Of a stretch of 64,000 nt of DNA, positions 12,631-24,360 are shown in pieces; position 1 is the first letter of the stretch; each line of letters opens with the position of its first letter. The notes under the pieces were generated by a model, which was not told the origin of the DNA, did no database searches, and was given only the letters and a program-made list of their open reading frames with translations. Source of the DNA: Adineta ricciae (Eukaryota; Rotifera; Eurotatoria; Adinetida; Adinetidae); the NCBI GenBank assembly GCA_905250025.1, contig CAJNOJ010000003.1, forward strand, positions 971,032-1,035,031, written 5' to 3'. A program made the translations under genes and the position numbers.

Positions 12631-14274
12631 TTATTTTTGGGAACGTTCTTCGATTATCACTGCTAACGGATTTTCGATCGGCACTTCCATATCAAGTATT
12701 GTCATGCGTCGATTTGCTCGTGCTCGATATGCTACACCGGTACCAACGGCTAACAACACAAGCAGAAACACGCTCAATCCAACCATAATGCCAATAAATG
12801 CTTCGTTACCCACATTTCGTCCATTCCTATCTGGTTTATCAGGGTTGGGCATAGCTATCGAGCATTTTGATGTACTCAATTGTTCTTGTATATTACAACG
12901 TGTTCGTCTCATGTCATGTAAACATTGCGGCCGTTTCAATGAATCATTTTTAACTATTTGAACGAACTCATCTTGATAGAATAAATCAACAACGCAGTTA
13001 CATTCGTGTGTTTCATCCAATTCTAAGCGTAACAAATTCGGTGACTTGCTAAATACATTAAAATATGAACAAAAATGACTCTCGTGAAGTGTACGACCAA
13101 GTAAACTAACTGCAATGGTTCGATTGGCTGCGTTGCTCAAACATGTCAATAAGTCAATAATCATCTGCTCTGTTAGATTTGTATAGGAAACATTCATTGA
13201 AACGAGGTTTCGCATGGATGGTACGTAAGTTTCGATGAGATCTTCCTGCGTGCTATTCTGAATGAAACTTTCAGAAAAGTCAATGATCTTCAAACGTGAT
13301 AAAGACATTAGCAGTTTTGTTCTAAGGAACAAATCTAATTGTTGTTGTTTTAAAATTAAATGTTTTATATAACTATATGCAAACCAATCATAATTTTCGA
13401 CGATAGAATCAACGGAATTGTTGCTCAAATCGAGTTTTTCCAGTTCCATTAGCACGCCATCGACCATGTTCGATGAAAGGACTTTAAAATTCGGATTATT
13501 TCGAATGGTTAGTTCTTTCAGTACCAGTGACCAAGCTTGAAATGTATGAGAGTTGATCAATTGAAGACCGGTTGTCGAAATTTCCAGCGATTCGCTTGTA
13601 CTGAGAAATGTCGGAAGACTTTTAGCTGTTAACTGTGTGAAGGATGGACATTCACGAATTGATAAACGTTTTACATTAGCTGGTTTCCGTATACTATTCG
13701 AGAAACCTGTCAGACCTGATTGTTGAAAAATCAATTCCTCGATCTCGACTTGTTCACCGAAACAGCTTGTATCAAATATCGGACGGCCATTAAACATATT
13801 TATATTAACAAAACGTAGGTTTTTTAATCGAATATGATTGAATGCATTGAGTCTCAATGCAATACTCGAAGAATTTGTTGATTGTTCAATATCGACAGAT
13901 AGAGTTGAACTGTCCGGAATGATCATACTATTTGAAAAGGCATCGGGATGGATGATTGAAATGTTAATCAAGCGAATTGTGATCGATTGATTTGATGGAA
14001 ATGTGACATTTTCGAAAGCGTTTGGTTGAATTTGTTTAAAATTTGAAAAAATATATTCTTCCATAGGTGGTAAAAATGAAAGTGACGGGAAATATGTATT
14101 ATCCGTTTGATTATCTGAATTGCCATCACATGTGATGGTACTATATGCACTATCACATTCACAGAATTCAATCGATGGGCACTGCGAATCGACTGAATTG
14201 AGTCGCACGACGAAAAGAAGTAAGAAGAAAGAGAACATTGTCATCAGAGATGATGTTGCGTATGAATAGATCAT
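12631..14274 (-). CDS. Single-exon leucine-rich-repeat type I membrane protein
   Basis: One uninterrupted frame of 547 codons. An N-terminal hydrophobic signal sequence (core FSFFLLLFVV) is followed by a Cys cluster CPSIEFCECD resembling an LRR N-cap. There are about 8-10 irregular leucine-rich repeats (for example LEKLDLSNNSVDSI, LRLELDETHECNC), and an LRR C-cap-like CNC...C...C region near residues 425-470. One strong transmembrane helix follows (GIMVGLSVFLLVLLAVGTGVAY, residues about 490-512), with a short basic cytoplasmic tail of about 35 residues. Many Asn-X-Ser/Thr sites support an extracellular repeat domain. It looks like a cell-surface adhesion or receptor protein; no orthologue is recognised. 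The lack of introns is unusual here. The first ATG (14274) is used, but a second in-frame Met lies just before the signal core. Confidence 0.8.
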   Translation of the reverse strand: MIYSYATSSLMTMFSFFLLLFVVRLNSVDSQCPSIEFCECDSAYSTITCDGNSDNQTDNTYFPSLSFLPPMEEYIFSNFKQIQPNAFENVTFPSNQSITIRLINISIIHPDAFSNSMIIPDSSTLSVDIEQSTNSSSIALRLNAFNHIRLKNLRFVNINMFNGRPIFDTSCFGEQVEIEELIFQQSGLTGFSNSIRKPANVKRLSIRECPSFTQLTAKSLPTFLSTSESLEISTTGLQLINSHTFQAWSLVLKELTIRNNPNFKVLSSNMVDGVLMELEKLDLSNNSVDSIVENYDWFAYSYIKHLILKQQQLDLFLRTKLLMSLSRLKIIDFSESFIQNSTQEDLIETYVPSMRNLVSMNVSYTNLTEQMIIDLLTCLSNAANRTIAVSLLGRTLHESHFCSYFNVFSKSPNLLRLELDETHECNCVVDLFYQDEFVQIVKNDSLKRPQCLHDMRRTRCNIQEQLSTSKCSIAMPNPDKPDRNGRNVGNEAFIGIMVGLSVFLLVLLAVGTGVAYRARANRRMTILDMEVPIENPLAVIIEERSQK

Positions 14275-15117
14275 GTCTTCGTCTGTGTCATTATCTTATC
14301 TTGATTTTTAGTGTTGTCACCTGATAAACTTTGGACATTTGAGCGAAAAATTACAATAGTTTGTATTCACAAGACTAATTTTAGAAGGAAAGACAAGATT
14401 TAATTATGGCAAATAATGATTAGAAGTTCTGGAAATGAATGACGATCCTAACTAATCGAAGTGACATTTGCCAGATAGAAATAATCTTTAAAAAGATCAC
14501 GTAGGTGATGTTTTGAACATGTGGTTATTGTCTGTTTGTTTTTGAAATGAATGATGACAAACAAGAGAATGAATTTTCCCATTGATAATGTAGGTGTCTT
14601 TGGAACTCTTTTTTAATCGGCTCAATACATGTCGTCTATTCAGTCTATTTATTCTTTGACACTTTCTTAACACAAGATAATGTTACAGAAAAGAGTGCAT
14701 TGGTTTTATTTCTCAATTTTTCTCGACGTAGATCGCTTTAGTATTGCTGTAGGTAGGAAAACACCAAGAACAACGGAAAAGACTAGTTTCGACTATTGCC
14801 TTTTCTTCTTAATTACTAAGAATTGTTCTCGATTATGCTAAATAAGGATACAATATCTGAGAAATATTTTCTTTTCCGTTCTCTCCATTGAAATTGATTT
14901 TCAATGAGCGTGACAAGTGTACTAGAAAGTCTTTAGACGTAGAAGATCTAAGAAGAAATTGGATAGTCGATATATCACACTAACTGATCTGCCCACGATT
15001 CTAATGAAATTTGGCATCATTTTTCTGCTAATCACGTTCCTTTCTTCTTCATAGATATACACGTAACATATATAAAAGCCATTATATATCCCCCGCAGTC
15101 AAAAGACTTAACTTCAA
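14275..15117. other. Divergent intergenic promoter region
   Basis: It lies between the starts of the minus-strand LRR gene and the plus-strand neuropeptide gene, so it should hold both promoters. The only clear element is the TATA box annotated separately near its right end. No coding potential was found in the remaining 0.8 kb. Confidence 0.5.
15069..15078 (+). promoter_or_regulatory. TATA box of neuropeptide precursor 1
   Basis: TATATAAAAG lies 40-49 bp upstream of the ATG at 15118. The spacing fits a transcription start about 30 bp downstream and a very short 5' UTR. Confidence 0.6.
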
Positions 15118-15565
15118 ATGAGCCGGGTAATACATATACATATCTAATCATCAAGCCAACCTCTGAAATCTTCTGTACTTTTAGCTGAACGCTTCTGTGT
15201 TTACAACTTCATATTTGCAGCTGTGCCTTGCACTTTTTATTCTAATCATTTGTACGAAGACGCATAGTGTATTCGCTAACGATGGTCACAACAAAGAATC
15301 ATGGATAAATTGTGATCAGGAAAAAGTATATGTTTTGAAACGTGATATACCGGATGACGTTCGCTTGACTCGACGTGGTGTTTGGTCTCGATTATTTCGA
15401 CAAGAATACAATCCAACGCGAGGAAATAATCATGTATATTATTCACCAACAGCGCCTGTTCATTTGGGTAATATAAACGTAATACCGTTTGATAAGCGCA
15501 CAATTCCAATTGAGCTTCAAAAAGCTCTCTTTGCTCACGGAATTATCGGTCGACGACGACGTTAA
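15118..15565 (+). CDS. Neuropeptide-type precursor 1 (predicted amidated 16-mer)
   Basis: Two exons, ATG-AGC-CGG (15118-15126) and 15221-15565, encode 117 residues. No ATG opens the second exon; joining the 9-bp exon through a GTAATA donor and TTTGCAG acceptor gives the signal peptide MSRLCLALFILIICTKTHSV. The precursor has dibasic sites at VLKR, LTRR and FDKR. After the last comes TIPIELQKALFAHGII, then Gly-Arg-Arg-Arg-Arg and the stop. Lys-Arg in front and Gly plus basic residues behind are the standard prohormone convertase and amidation signals, so a C-terminally amidated 16-mer is predicted. DIPDDVRLT could be released between two dibasic sites. The family was not recognised. A paralogue at 24361-24852 shares the peptide and the 9-bp first exon. 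Confidence 0.82.
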
Positions 15566-15915
15566 CAAAATTTTGATAAAACAAAAACACATCTCTATCG
15601 AATATTTCACTTTTTATCACTTGTGTTTAAGAAATAAACGACCGTACAGAAAATATCTTGAATAAGTGTTGTTTCTATCAGTGGAATAAATAGTTAGAGA
15701 AGGGAATCTGATTTGCACAAGTGAGCCTAACTGTTCGTTACATCTAATACTGCCACCTATCGAGACGGTATTCATGACAACTTATACGCTGAATGTTTGA
15801 TTATGGCTGTTGACACTTCGTCGTCTCATATTTAGTAGATCTTCTCTTCGAAATACAGAACCCTGGTTGTGACAATGCCTGAAAAGTAAGGTTAATTTCG
15901 CGAGTGTTGCAAAGT

Positions 15916-17759
15916 ATGATTCTGTTCGAAACTGATAGACCCAAATCGCGACCGTTAAGTGCCAGTCGTCAACGACGACAGCGCAATCGTCGTTCAAGCT
16001 TGAATAGTAATATAAGTTCACCAGAAACGATCCAAGATCCTGTAGAACTCCTCCCAGAAAGTACCATCTTTTACGGTGGTTTGGATCTTCGTTCGACAAA
16101 GGAAAAAATTGAAAGTTTGGAAAAAGAAATGGAACTACGAAAAGATGATTCAACGGTATATGTTCTTCTCTTGCCAACGATCATATTGCTTCATATTCAG
16201 TGTTGTAGCTCGAAGAACATCTACAGTCTCTTGTTTTGATGCAATTATACACCAGTCTTGAGTATGGTGAAGCATCTCTAGAAAATGCGCGTGCTTATCT
16301 AAATCTCGGTAGATTTTATTTCGACCAAAGAAGTAAGATTTTCCTTTGGATATATCCGGTAATCTATATTTCGTCTAGATTTACTGCCTCAAGCGAAAGT
16401 TCACATTCTTAATGCTCGTCAAATCCTTGAACAAATGAATATTCAACCAACGAACGATCATCTCGTGTCAAATTTACTTGCATACGAGATTTACTTTCTA
16501 TTAATTAAATATTCTTTACAAGCTAAACAATATCTGTCATTACAACGTGATAATAAAACAAAAAACAAACATATTTTAGCCATTGACACAACCCATATCG
16601 ATCATGATCTCAATCGTCTTGAAGAATATCTTGAGAAGCTACAACCATTAATGAGCTCGTCCGACTACGATGAGAAATATCGCGCATATCTATTCATTAA
16701 ATTTGACGCAGTTACGACTAATACAAAAGAATTTCAATCCAGTGTAATTGAACTTGTCAAAGCTATGATTGAAATTTTGGAAAAATACCCTTCAGAAGAT
16801 CAGATCAAGCAAAAAATCGACATTTATTTGCGTAGTGGATTCTATTTCATCAACTTTAATCATGATGTCAACGAAGGTTTGAATTATTACAAAAGAGCCG
16901 TTGAATTAGCGGAAGAAGAAGAACAGCATGCACCATCGGATGTACATAAATATCAATTAGGAAACGCTTTATTCCAATGGGGAAAGGCACGAGTGAGAAC
17001 AGAACGTTTAACAGGTACCTGCTCAGTTTCTACTTTCGTGTTGAATTGGCAACGATTAATACTATGTAGATAATACGGAAAGAAAATTTCGACGTGCAAT
17101 CGATGTGTATCGACAAGTGAATGGAGAAAATGATAAGAATGTTCTGCGAGTAATCGATGAATTAGCAACTTATTACACGAAAATGGAAAAATTCCAGGTG
17201 AGTTCAATTCATTCGATTTCAGTGTATGCTTTAATTTTGCTTGTTTCAGGAAGCGTTGAATATTCTTTGTGAAAGTCTTCCGGATAAACGAAAGTTATAT
17301 GGCGACTTCTCTGAAGAACTTATTCAAACCGAATCACGTATAGGTGCTATTTATTTACGTGAATGTGAATATTTGAATGCAGCTGAGCATTTGAAAGAAG
17401 TATAGAAGATTTCTTATCGCATTTTTCATCTAGTTTGGTTCGCTTTAGTGTCTTGATCTACAAGAATTTGTCTATGGTCCAAAAGATTCACGTACATGTC
17501 AAACTCGCGATGCAATTGAAATCTTGAAGAAGTAATGCAGTTTGACTTTTACGGGATGTGATCTGTGAGTGTTTATCCTAGGGATCCAACTGTTTCTCGA
17601 ACATTCTTCTCTCGAACTCATGATGGTATTCGGCAGGATCGACCAGCATTTCGCTATTCGAATAAAATCTCGCATGAAAAGCAAGATCATGATCTATTAT
17701 TCACTGTAACAAAAAAGCCACCGAGCGGTTCAAAAAATTCAAGTTTTATTGATAAATAA
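15916..17759 (+). CDS. TTC23: TPR protein, TTC23/TTC23L-like
   Basis: Seven exons encode an N-terminal Ser/Arg-rich segment and an alpha-helical TPR array. AYLNLGRFYFDQRNLLPQAK and LKECLDLQEFVYGPKDSRT line up with conserved parts of vertebrate TTC23. TTC23 acts at the EvC zone of primary cilia in Hedgehog signal transduction in vertebrates; the role here is inference. Introns lie near 16156-16208, 16333-16378, 17014-17070, 17198-17250, 17401-17450 and 17532-17580. The last intron matters: without it the frame ends at TAA 17533-17535, but a GTAATG donor and TTTATCCTAG acceptor extend the protein by about 60 basic residues to 17759, overlapping an AATAAA signal. The start is ATG 15916. The gene converges on the TCAF-like gene with only 75 bp between stop codons. 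Confidence 0.85.
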
Positions 17760-17834
17760 AGACACGTTGTATTACATGAAATTTCATAATGCGGAAATGA
17801 ATAGATTTGGAAGAAAAAAATTCACAGTTTATCA

Positions 17835-20277
17835 CTAAACAGTATAACGTTCAGGTGCCATCTCGATGAAATCATCAGCGATTTCGGGAATAGGGTAATC
17901 GGTCAATTCGTCAATTGTGGATTGAGATATGGGAAAACCCCAAAATTTGAATAATGGAACTAAATTCTGACCTACTTGTTGAGAAAACATCTTCACCCAA
18001 TAATCCATTTTGTCTTCATCAGAGTCAAGATTCGGCTTAGTTTCTTCGTATTTACGAAACACCTCTTTATAACTTTCCCATCCGTATTCGCGAGCTAATT
18101 GAGCATAGATAAATAAAGCTACACCGGGGTTATCTTTCCATTCATTGAAATCTGAGCCATTGTTTATGTATTCTCTTGTTCGATCAATTTGATCCTGCAA
18201 CCAACTATGTATCCATGGTTGAAGATGACAGATCTTATCCATAGCATGCAAAGTAAAGATATTCACTGTCACTTCAGTTGTGCCATCAAATGCTAAAAAT
18301 AGGGAGCAGTTTATTATTCATCGTTCTACTGACAGAGAAAGTCAAATACATACTCCACCAATCTCGTTGTAAATTATGACCGATTTCATGAAATAAACCC
18401 CACGCTCCTTTTTTCTCGAGGTGTACACTGTTGAATATGAAATGTTCAGCTGTGTGATCGCTCATGTCCATGTGCGTGACAATCGGATATCCACTATCTA
18501 AAAGATGACGAAAAACGTTGCTCATGGAAAGGCTGTAGCAGAAGTCAATAGTTTTAGTTCACTTACGCATATAGCCAAGGGACGGTTGTTCGTCACAAAC
18601 AATTCGTTCACGACTAGTCGGTTTCGTTCCGCGTAAGTCATGATGAGCGAGAATAATGGAATCCCAAAATTCTAAAGCTCGATCTAGTTCTGGAGCTGTG
18701 AGATGTAAAACACTTTTCGAAGGTAGATTAAACACAATGTAGCGTCCAGCAATATCAGCCCATAGACCTTGAGCGTGTGAGCGCTTATAATCCCAAGTTT
18801 CGAAACGATTTTGGTCGGTTAAATCGTACATAGGTGATAAGACTACATGGCGAAGATTAACGATGATGGAATTGCATTCACCTTCGGGACTTTGAAGAAA
18901 AAGTAGACCACCGAATGCAGAATTCATTTGTATCCTCCCGGAAGATAATGGTTTGCATATGGAGATGCAAGGCCAACGACGAAGTTCATCACAATTCTAT
19001 CAGTCAACGAAACTCTTTCTTTAGATAACAAGCAAGTAATCATCGACGAAGCTTACTCCAAGGTCGTCACTATGACAGCCGATTCGTGCAGACCAGCCAC
19101 TAGATCCTTGTTGGTCTAGAACATCAATTTGGATGGGAATACCAGCAACGACATAGTACCCTAATTAAGAAGGGTAGAGTTAAATTTGAATTTGACCTAT
19201 GCACATCGTTTTTGCTTTTACCAGTGCAATACCATTCGCTTGCCTTCGATTCAACACGATAGTGTACATCTGTTACAATGTGTGGCGGTCGATCGAAATC
19301 ACCAGGGAAATGTCGAACGCCTACGATTTTGTATGAAACTCTTTGTCACACCAATTGAAGAGAAACTATGATTACCCGGTGCTTTTATGCCTGGCAGACC
19401 ACACATAATTCCACAGATGCCTGTTGTTTGCTGTCGGGATTTCTTATTTTTAACTGGACATGTATTCACTGGAATAATATCGTCGCCGGCACTCATCACG
19501 ATATTATGTAACGTTTCTACTGGCACTCCTGGTAATGTATCGCCTAATTCTTTCACAGCGGATCCGATTATAGCTAAATCTCGGAGATTATTTGGATCAC
19601 GAGCTAGATCTTTGACAACATGATAAACATTTTTGAACTGAACTAAATCTGCTCGAAACTCAATTGGATCCGAACAGTCGGCAAAATTGTCGGTCACTTT
19701 GACACCAATGTAATCGCAGAAACGAGCAAACGGAAAATCAGTTAGAAGTTTGCCACTATTCGTTTGTAACCAGCCCCACGCAGTTGTTCCACAGATCAAA
19801 CCTCCGCCACGTTGAAGAAAATTACACTAAAAATATTCGTTCAAGGAAGATCGTCAGAAATAATCGAAGTTCACTTACCAAATCATTCATGAAAGCATCA
19901 GATTTTGCATTATGTCCATTCCAAACAAGGATTTTGCCGTGTGTAGACATGCTATGCATGGAGTCGGCATCATCGATCGATAGAAACTCAGCATGATGTC
20001 CATGCGCTAGCCATTGTCGGCAATTTTTCACAAAACGCTCATTGCGCTCTTTGACATTGAAGAAAATACTTGGATAACCGTTGTGTGCAAATACTAAACA
20101 ACGTCCGTGGCCGAATCGTGTAGCGACAATAATAACATTATTGGAATCGTTTCCACACAGAACTGCACGAGTATCACTGGTTAATGGAATTAATGTTCCA
20201 GGATACCCAATTTTTTCTATTGAAGATACTCCATCGAAAAGAATATTAGGAACTTTATCAAACTCCTCATCACGCAT
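17835..20277 (-). CDS. TCAF: TRPM8 channel-associated factor-like, peptidase M60 domain
   Basis: Seven exons encode about 700 residues. The N-terminal half has a beta-rich segment typical of TCAF proteins (TRFGHGRCLVFAHNGYPSIFF) and a Rossmann-like part (FLQRGGGLICGTTAWGW). A galactose-binding-like region follows (YYVVAGIPIQIDV, WSARIGCHSDDLG). The C-terminal M60-like metallopeptidase domain carries HEIGHNLQ, with GTTEVTVN downstream supplying the expected third zinc ligand Glu. In vertebrates TCAF1/2 bind the TRPM8 channel; M60 proteins act on glycoproteins. Which applies here is unknown, but the HExxH zinc motif is complete. The ATG at 20277 follows a poly-pyrimidine run. All seven exons join in frame with standard GT-AG sites. 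Confidence 0.88.
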
Positions 20278-21367
20278 GTTTTTTTTTCTTCGAAACAAAA
20301 TGAAACTGATCGAGGAATATATAGATCAGGCAAACCGACGTTTTTTAGTACGATGAATCACTCACTGGTATGCAATTCACTAGTCATATTGTTGAGAAAG
20401 AAAGAAAAAAACAACACCAACTGATACATCACCCTCATTCGCATAGATGTTTTTTCCTTTACTTTTAGGCGTCATAACAGCCGTCATTTGCCTCGAATTC
20501 TAATATGAAACGAATTATGTTCCGAAATAATTTAATCAACGTATGGCGCTCGATTCTGGTCTTTTCTCGACTATAGACCACTGAGTGATTCTCTAACGAG
20601 CCAACTAAAAGTGCATGAATCATTATTTCTCATATCGTATATTCATGAAAATATCATTTAATATCCATTACACGATCGTATTTTTCATATTCGAACCTAT
20701 TAAGGAAGAGGATATGACATATATTGTATCACTTGTATATTTCGTCGTTTGTTTGAATGCATTGACACGTAATTTTCCTAAAATAGCGCATTTGATGGAA
20801 ACATTGCGCTACTATTGCCTAGCAATCGGATAAAATTCAGTTTCAGAATGTGTATCAGTTATGATTGCGTTAAAATATGGTAATAATACATATGTGCTGA
20901 GATTAAACATAATTATACCAATAGAAAATCAATCAAAGAATCAAGTAGAGCATACCCACACAGTTATTCGTTTAACTGATTGTTTTCCTGATCGACCAAA
21001 AAGGAAAATCAGACACCTGTGCAATCTCTATCATTCATAAATGAACTTTCGAATATTTGTTTTCTGTCAATTTATTTTTCGAAGCCATTGCTTTTACCTT
21101 GTTCTTTACGGTCAAAAAATAGAAGTTGAAAAGTTTGCTGCGTGCATATTTCGCATACATCATCATTATTCATCTCGCATTCCTTTTAGATTTCGACAGA
21201 ATCAAAATCAATAATCGACATTCAAAACAAATTTGACTCATTGAAAAGACAAATATACTTTCTAAACCAACAAGACGAATACGGACAAATTCCAAGGACA
21301 CTTATTCATTGCTTTCACTATAAAAGCACGAGCCACTCATCTATATGGACATTCAAACTAAAACACA
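20278..21367. other. Divergent intergenic region, about 1.1 kb
   Basis: Between the start of the minus-strand TCAF-like gene and the plus-strand C2 gene. No coding potential was recognised; the short plus-strand frame at 20615-20833 has no family similarity. A TATA box sits near the right end. Confidence 0.5.
21319..21326 (+). promoter_or_regulatory. TATA box of the C2-domain gene
   Basis: TATAAAAG lies about 45 bp before the ATG at 21368. The position is the same as for neuropeptide gene 1, which supports a short-leader TATA promoter. Confidence 0.6.
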
Positions 21368-21799
21368 ATGCCAAACGGTACGTTAGAAGTAATCATCGTC
21401 GAAGGTCGCAATCTTAAAGATCGTGACATCATCGGTCAAAATGATGCCTATGTGGAAATTTACTTGGACAAGAAGTATCGACAGCGTACAAAAGTGGTGA
21501 AAAATTCTAATAGTCCAGTATGGAACGAACGATTTACATTTAACATACATAAAGGTGATGATACAATACATTTTGCTGTCTACGATGACGATTTAGTTGG
21601 TCGAGATTCCATTGGAAGTGGCAAGGTTAAATTGAAACATGTCTTTGATGATAACAAACATGAGGAATGGGTCAAACTACCAGCCCATCTTGGTTTATCA
21701 TCTCATGGTGAAATTCATGTAATTATGAACTTTACCGTAAGTTGACTTTTACATTTTGTACTAATGTTATTTTTACTTCTCTTTTTCTAGCCATCTTGA
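21368..21799 (+). CDS. Small stand-alone C2-domain protein
   Basis: Two exons (21368-21736, 21791-21799) give about 125 residues consisting almost entirely of one C2 domain. It runs from GTLEVIIVEGRNLKDRDIIG through NDAYVEIYL, NSNSPVWNERFTF and DDDLVGRDSIG to EIHVIMNFTPS. Acidic residues of the calcium-binding loops are visible (KDRDIIGQNDAY and VYDDDLVGRD), so calcium-dependent membrane binding is likely. There is no signal peptide or membrane helix; the protein is probably cytosolic. The domain resembles the single-C2 proteins known from plants and invertebrates, but no orthologue can be named. Retaining the 54-bp intron would give Val-Ser-stop instead of Pro-Ser-stop, so the second exon hardly changes the product. 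AATAAA occurs near 21890. Confidence 0.87.
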
Positions 21800-24360
21800 T
21801 TCATCAGTGAATTTCAAAATGATACATATAGAAACAGTTTGATTGTATTTATAACAAGAATGTGTTGTTTTTCATATCTTAATCATGGAATAAAACAGTT
21901 GTCACATATTCCATTGTCACAGTGGGTTTTGGTGGAAATCTAGTTACTTCTCAGAAGATATAACATTGAGAGTTTCGGCTCTTTCATCAAATGATGCATC
22001 TCTGTGCCTCTTGACTATCCATGAAAACTTCAGTTCAACTGGCTTAATTGTTCAACTACTATGACAAAGATACAGCGCGAAACGCAATGATGGAGTTGGG
22101 ATAAAAGTCGAGAATGGCTTGTTCACTGTTCATTTTTCTGCTAAAGAATAATTCTTTGTGAGAAATGTTCTATACACATTTGGCAGTCAACAGTTTGGAC
22201 TATTCAAAGAGAAGAAGAAAAAAAAGCAAATCCACATGTAGTTTGTACTAGGGACCTGCGTTATCAATGTAATGTGATGATGTTCTCGCAACACGATGAC
22301 GTTTTCATATTTCCTTACACAATGTTCTTTATAAAAGTACGTTCTAGTCATAAAAACAAGTTCATATTCGATCAGCGCCAAAAAACGACATTGATTTCGC
22401 AGAATTATAGGGAAAAATATAAGACTCGAAGTTGTGACCAATATTTGATCAACAATTATGCCGAATTTTCGAAAAAATTCAATTCCCATATTTTTCAATA
22501 TAATGCGATGCATTCGGCGTACCCTTTTTAGTTGATTTTTTATGATTTGATCGTACTTTTGCCAAAAAAAAGTCACGGAATACAATTATGAAAAATGAAG
22601 AATAGGCGTAAAAGCGTCATTGCGTTATATAAAGCCGCCATAAGAGCTTTTCAGGCAAAAGCACATGAATTAGACACCCCGTGAAAAACTAGCTTTAGGT
22701 ATTCTGTTTTCACCATACATAGTTAGCGCGAACGGATTGAAAAAAAAGATATTCATTTTTCCGTTACGGGATGACGTTACAAATTTCGAAGGTTTGATTA
22801 GGCTCGCTGTCAAAAAGTATAGCACATAGAAAAATTGTTTCCCTGCTAAAAGCTACTTCTAGTGTCATAGACATAATTAGTTTTAATCAGTCCTCTATAT
22901 ATCAAACTGTTTGAATACACGAGTGGATTGCTATGCTCTGCAGGATGACAATCGCCAAATTTCAAAGCGACGACTTCAAATCCGCGGTCATTGTGTTGCC
23001 ACATTACATGGATTTACTGATATGTTGAAATACTTTAAATCAAGGAAATCTTCTGTAATCACACATTTTGTTAGCAACTTGCTGATATGATACAGTTTAA
23101 TCACAGACACATAACAAAACGGAAGGATTCTGTCAGCTTAACTTAAAATACTATGTGTTAGATTTCCTTTTAGAGAAGAGTCATGATTTTAATCAAACTG
23201 CAGATGTTCAAGTTTCCTTTTTCTCATTCGTGCAAACATTACTAAGTCAAGCTGATAATGACTGTTGAGATTGGTATCTCTGACGTGTCTGTGTGTATGT
23301 ATATATAAATTAAGAAAACCGAATTATCATCAATTTCATAGACTACATCGAGGAAAATCAAGAGTGGGTGTGCTGTAATTATGGAGGTATGAATGTGGGT
23401 GGGGGGCTGCATTTTTATACTAAGTAGAACCTTTGCTAATTGACACGGCTCATTGCATTTCTCCAGAGGTATTATAATTAAAAAAAGTATTTTTAAGTGT
23501 ACTGATAAATACTGGGCGTAGTAAAAGATAGCTATAGGCTTGAAAATGTTATTTCACATATTTTGATCAAGATCGATAAATTGGGTCATTCTGTTCGCGA
23601 TAACTTTTTTCACGCCGTTAGTAATACAAAGATTGATTAGGAAATAATGCGCTAGAATGTTATTACTAAGCGTTCTCTATATTGTCGATCTCCAGAGATG
23701 AGTTTTGCATTGTTAAAACCACCCAATTGTATTCATTAATTTTCATATAGAAGACAGCTGGTTGAAAGAAATGAGAAACAAAAGAATTATGTCCGTTTAG
23801 GATGTGAACCGAGTTATTATTCACATGAAACTCTCCAGACAGATTCAACGTTGAACTAATAGAAATCATTTGTTGTTTTTTCTTTATAGTCGATATAACC
23901 ATATATCGAATAGATATTTGACATTGTGAGTAGATGAGTGTGTTCAAAAGATATTGAGAAAAAGAATTCGTTACTGTATTTAATTTGATCTTCTTTTCTT
24001 TCTGTAACATTCTCGAGTTAGTTTTTTTTCCAGCCATATGAGGATGTATGCGGGAAGACGAAGGTGGATCTTTTACGACATATAAATATAAGTCTGAATA
24101 GTGTGATTCTTCTTAGATTAACTTGTCAGAGACATTAACTGGTTACGACTTTGCTCTTTCATCAGATTCAAATTTCCTGATAGAAACAGAGAAAAAGTGT
24201 CCACGACATGACACATGTTTCAGATTTATACCTTTAATGCGGATGACGTGCACTCTTTTCTCTTTTTCGTGTTGATCAATCGATCGAAATCATATCCGAA
24301 TGTTATCTTTTCAGATTCAATTATCATCTTCACTGATCTTTCTCGCTCGATACTTTCTCA
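21800..24360. other. Gene-poor region, about 2.6 kb
   Basis: The largest internal gap. Several 60-130 codon frames occur (22187-22585 and 23666-24037, both minus), but their composition is low-complexity and no family or splice continuation was recognised. A TATA-like ATATAAATATAAG near 24080 and an acceptor-like TTATCTTTTCAG near 24311 could mark the promoter and a 5' UTR intron of neuropeptide gene 2. No terminal inverted repeats or transposase were seen. Confidence 0.4.

Noticed and set aside
22187..22585. 132-codon minus-strand frame in the 21.8-24.3 kb gap
   Set aside because: Low-complexity, Phe/Ile/Lys-rich translation, no recognisable domain, overlapping frames of similar length on the other strand. 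It behaves like a chance frame in AT-rich DNA.
23666..24037. 123-codon minus-strand frame starting MAGKKTNSRMLQKEKK
   Set aside because: It has a real ATG but no family similarity, domain or splice partner. It could be real, but there is not enough to annotate it.
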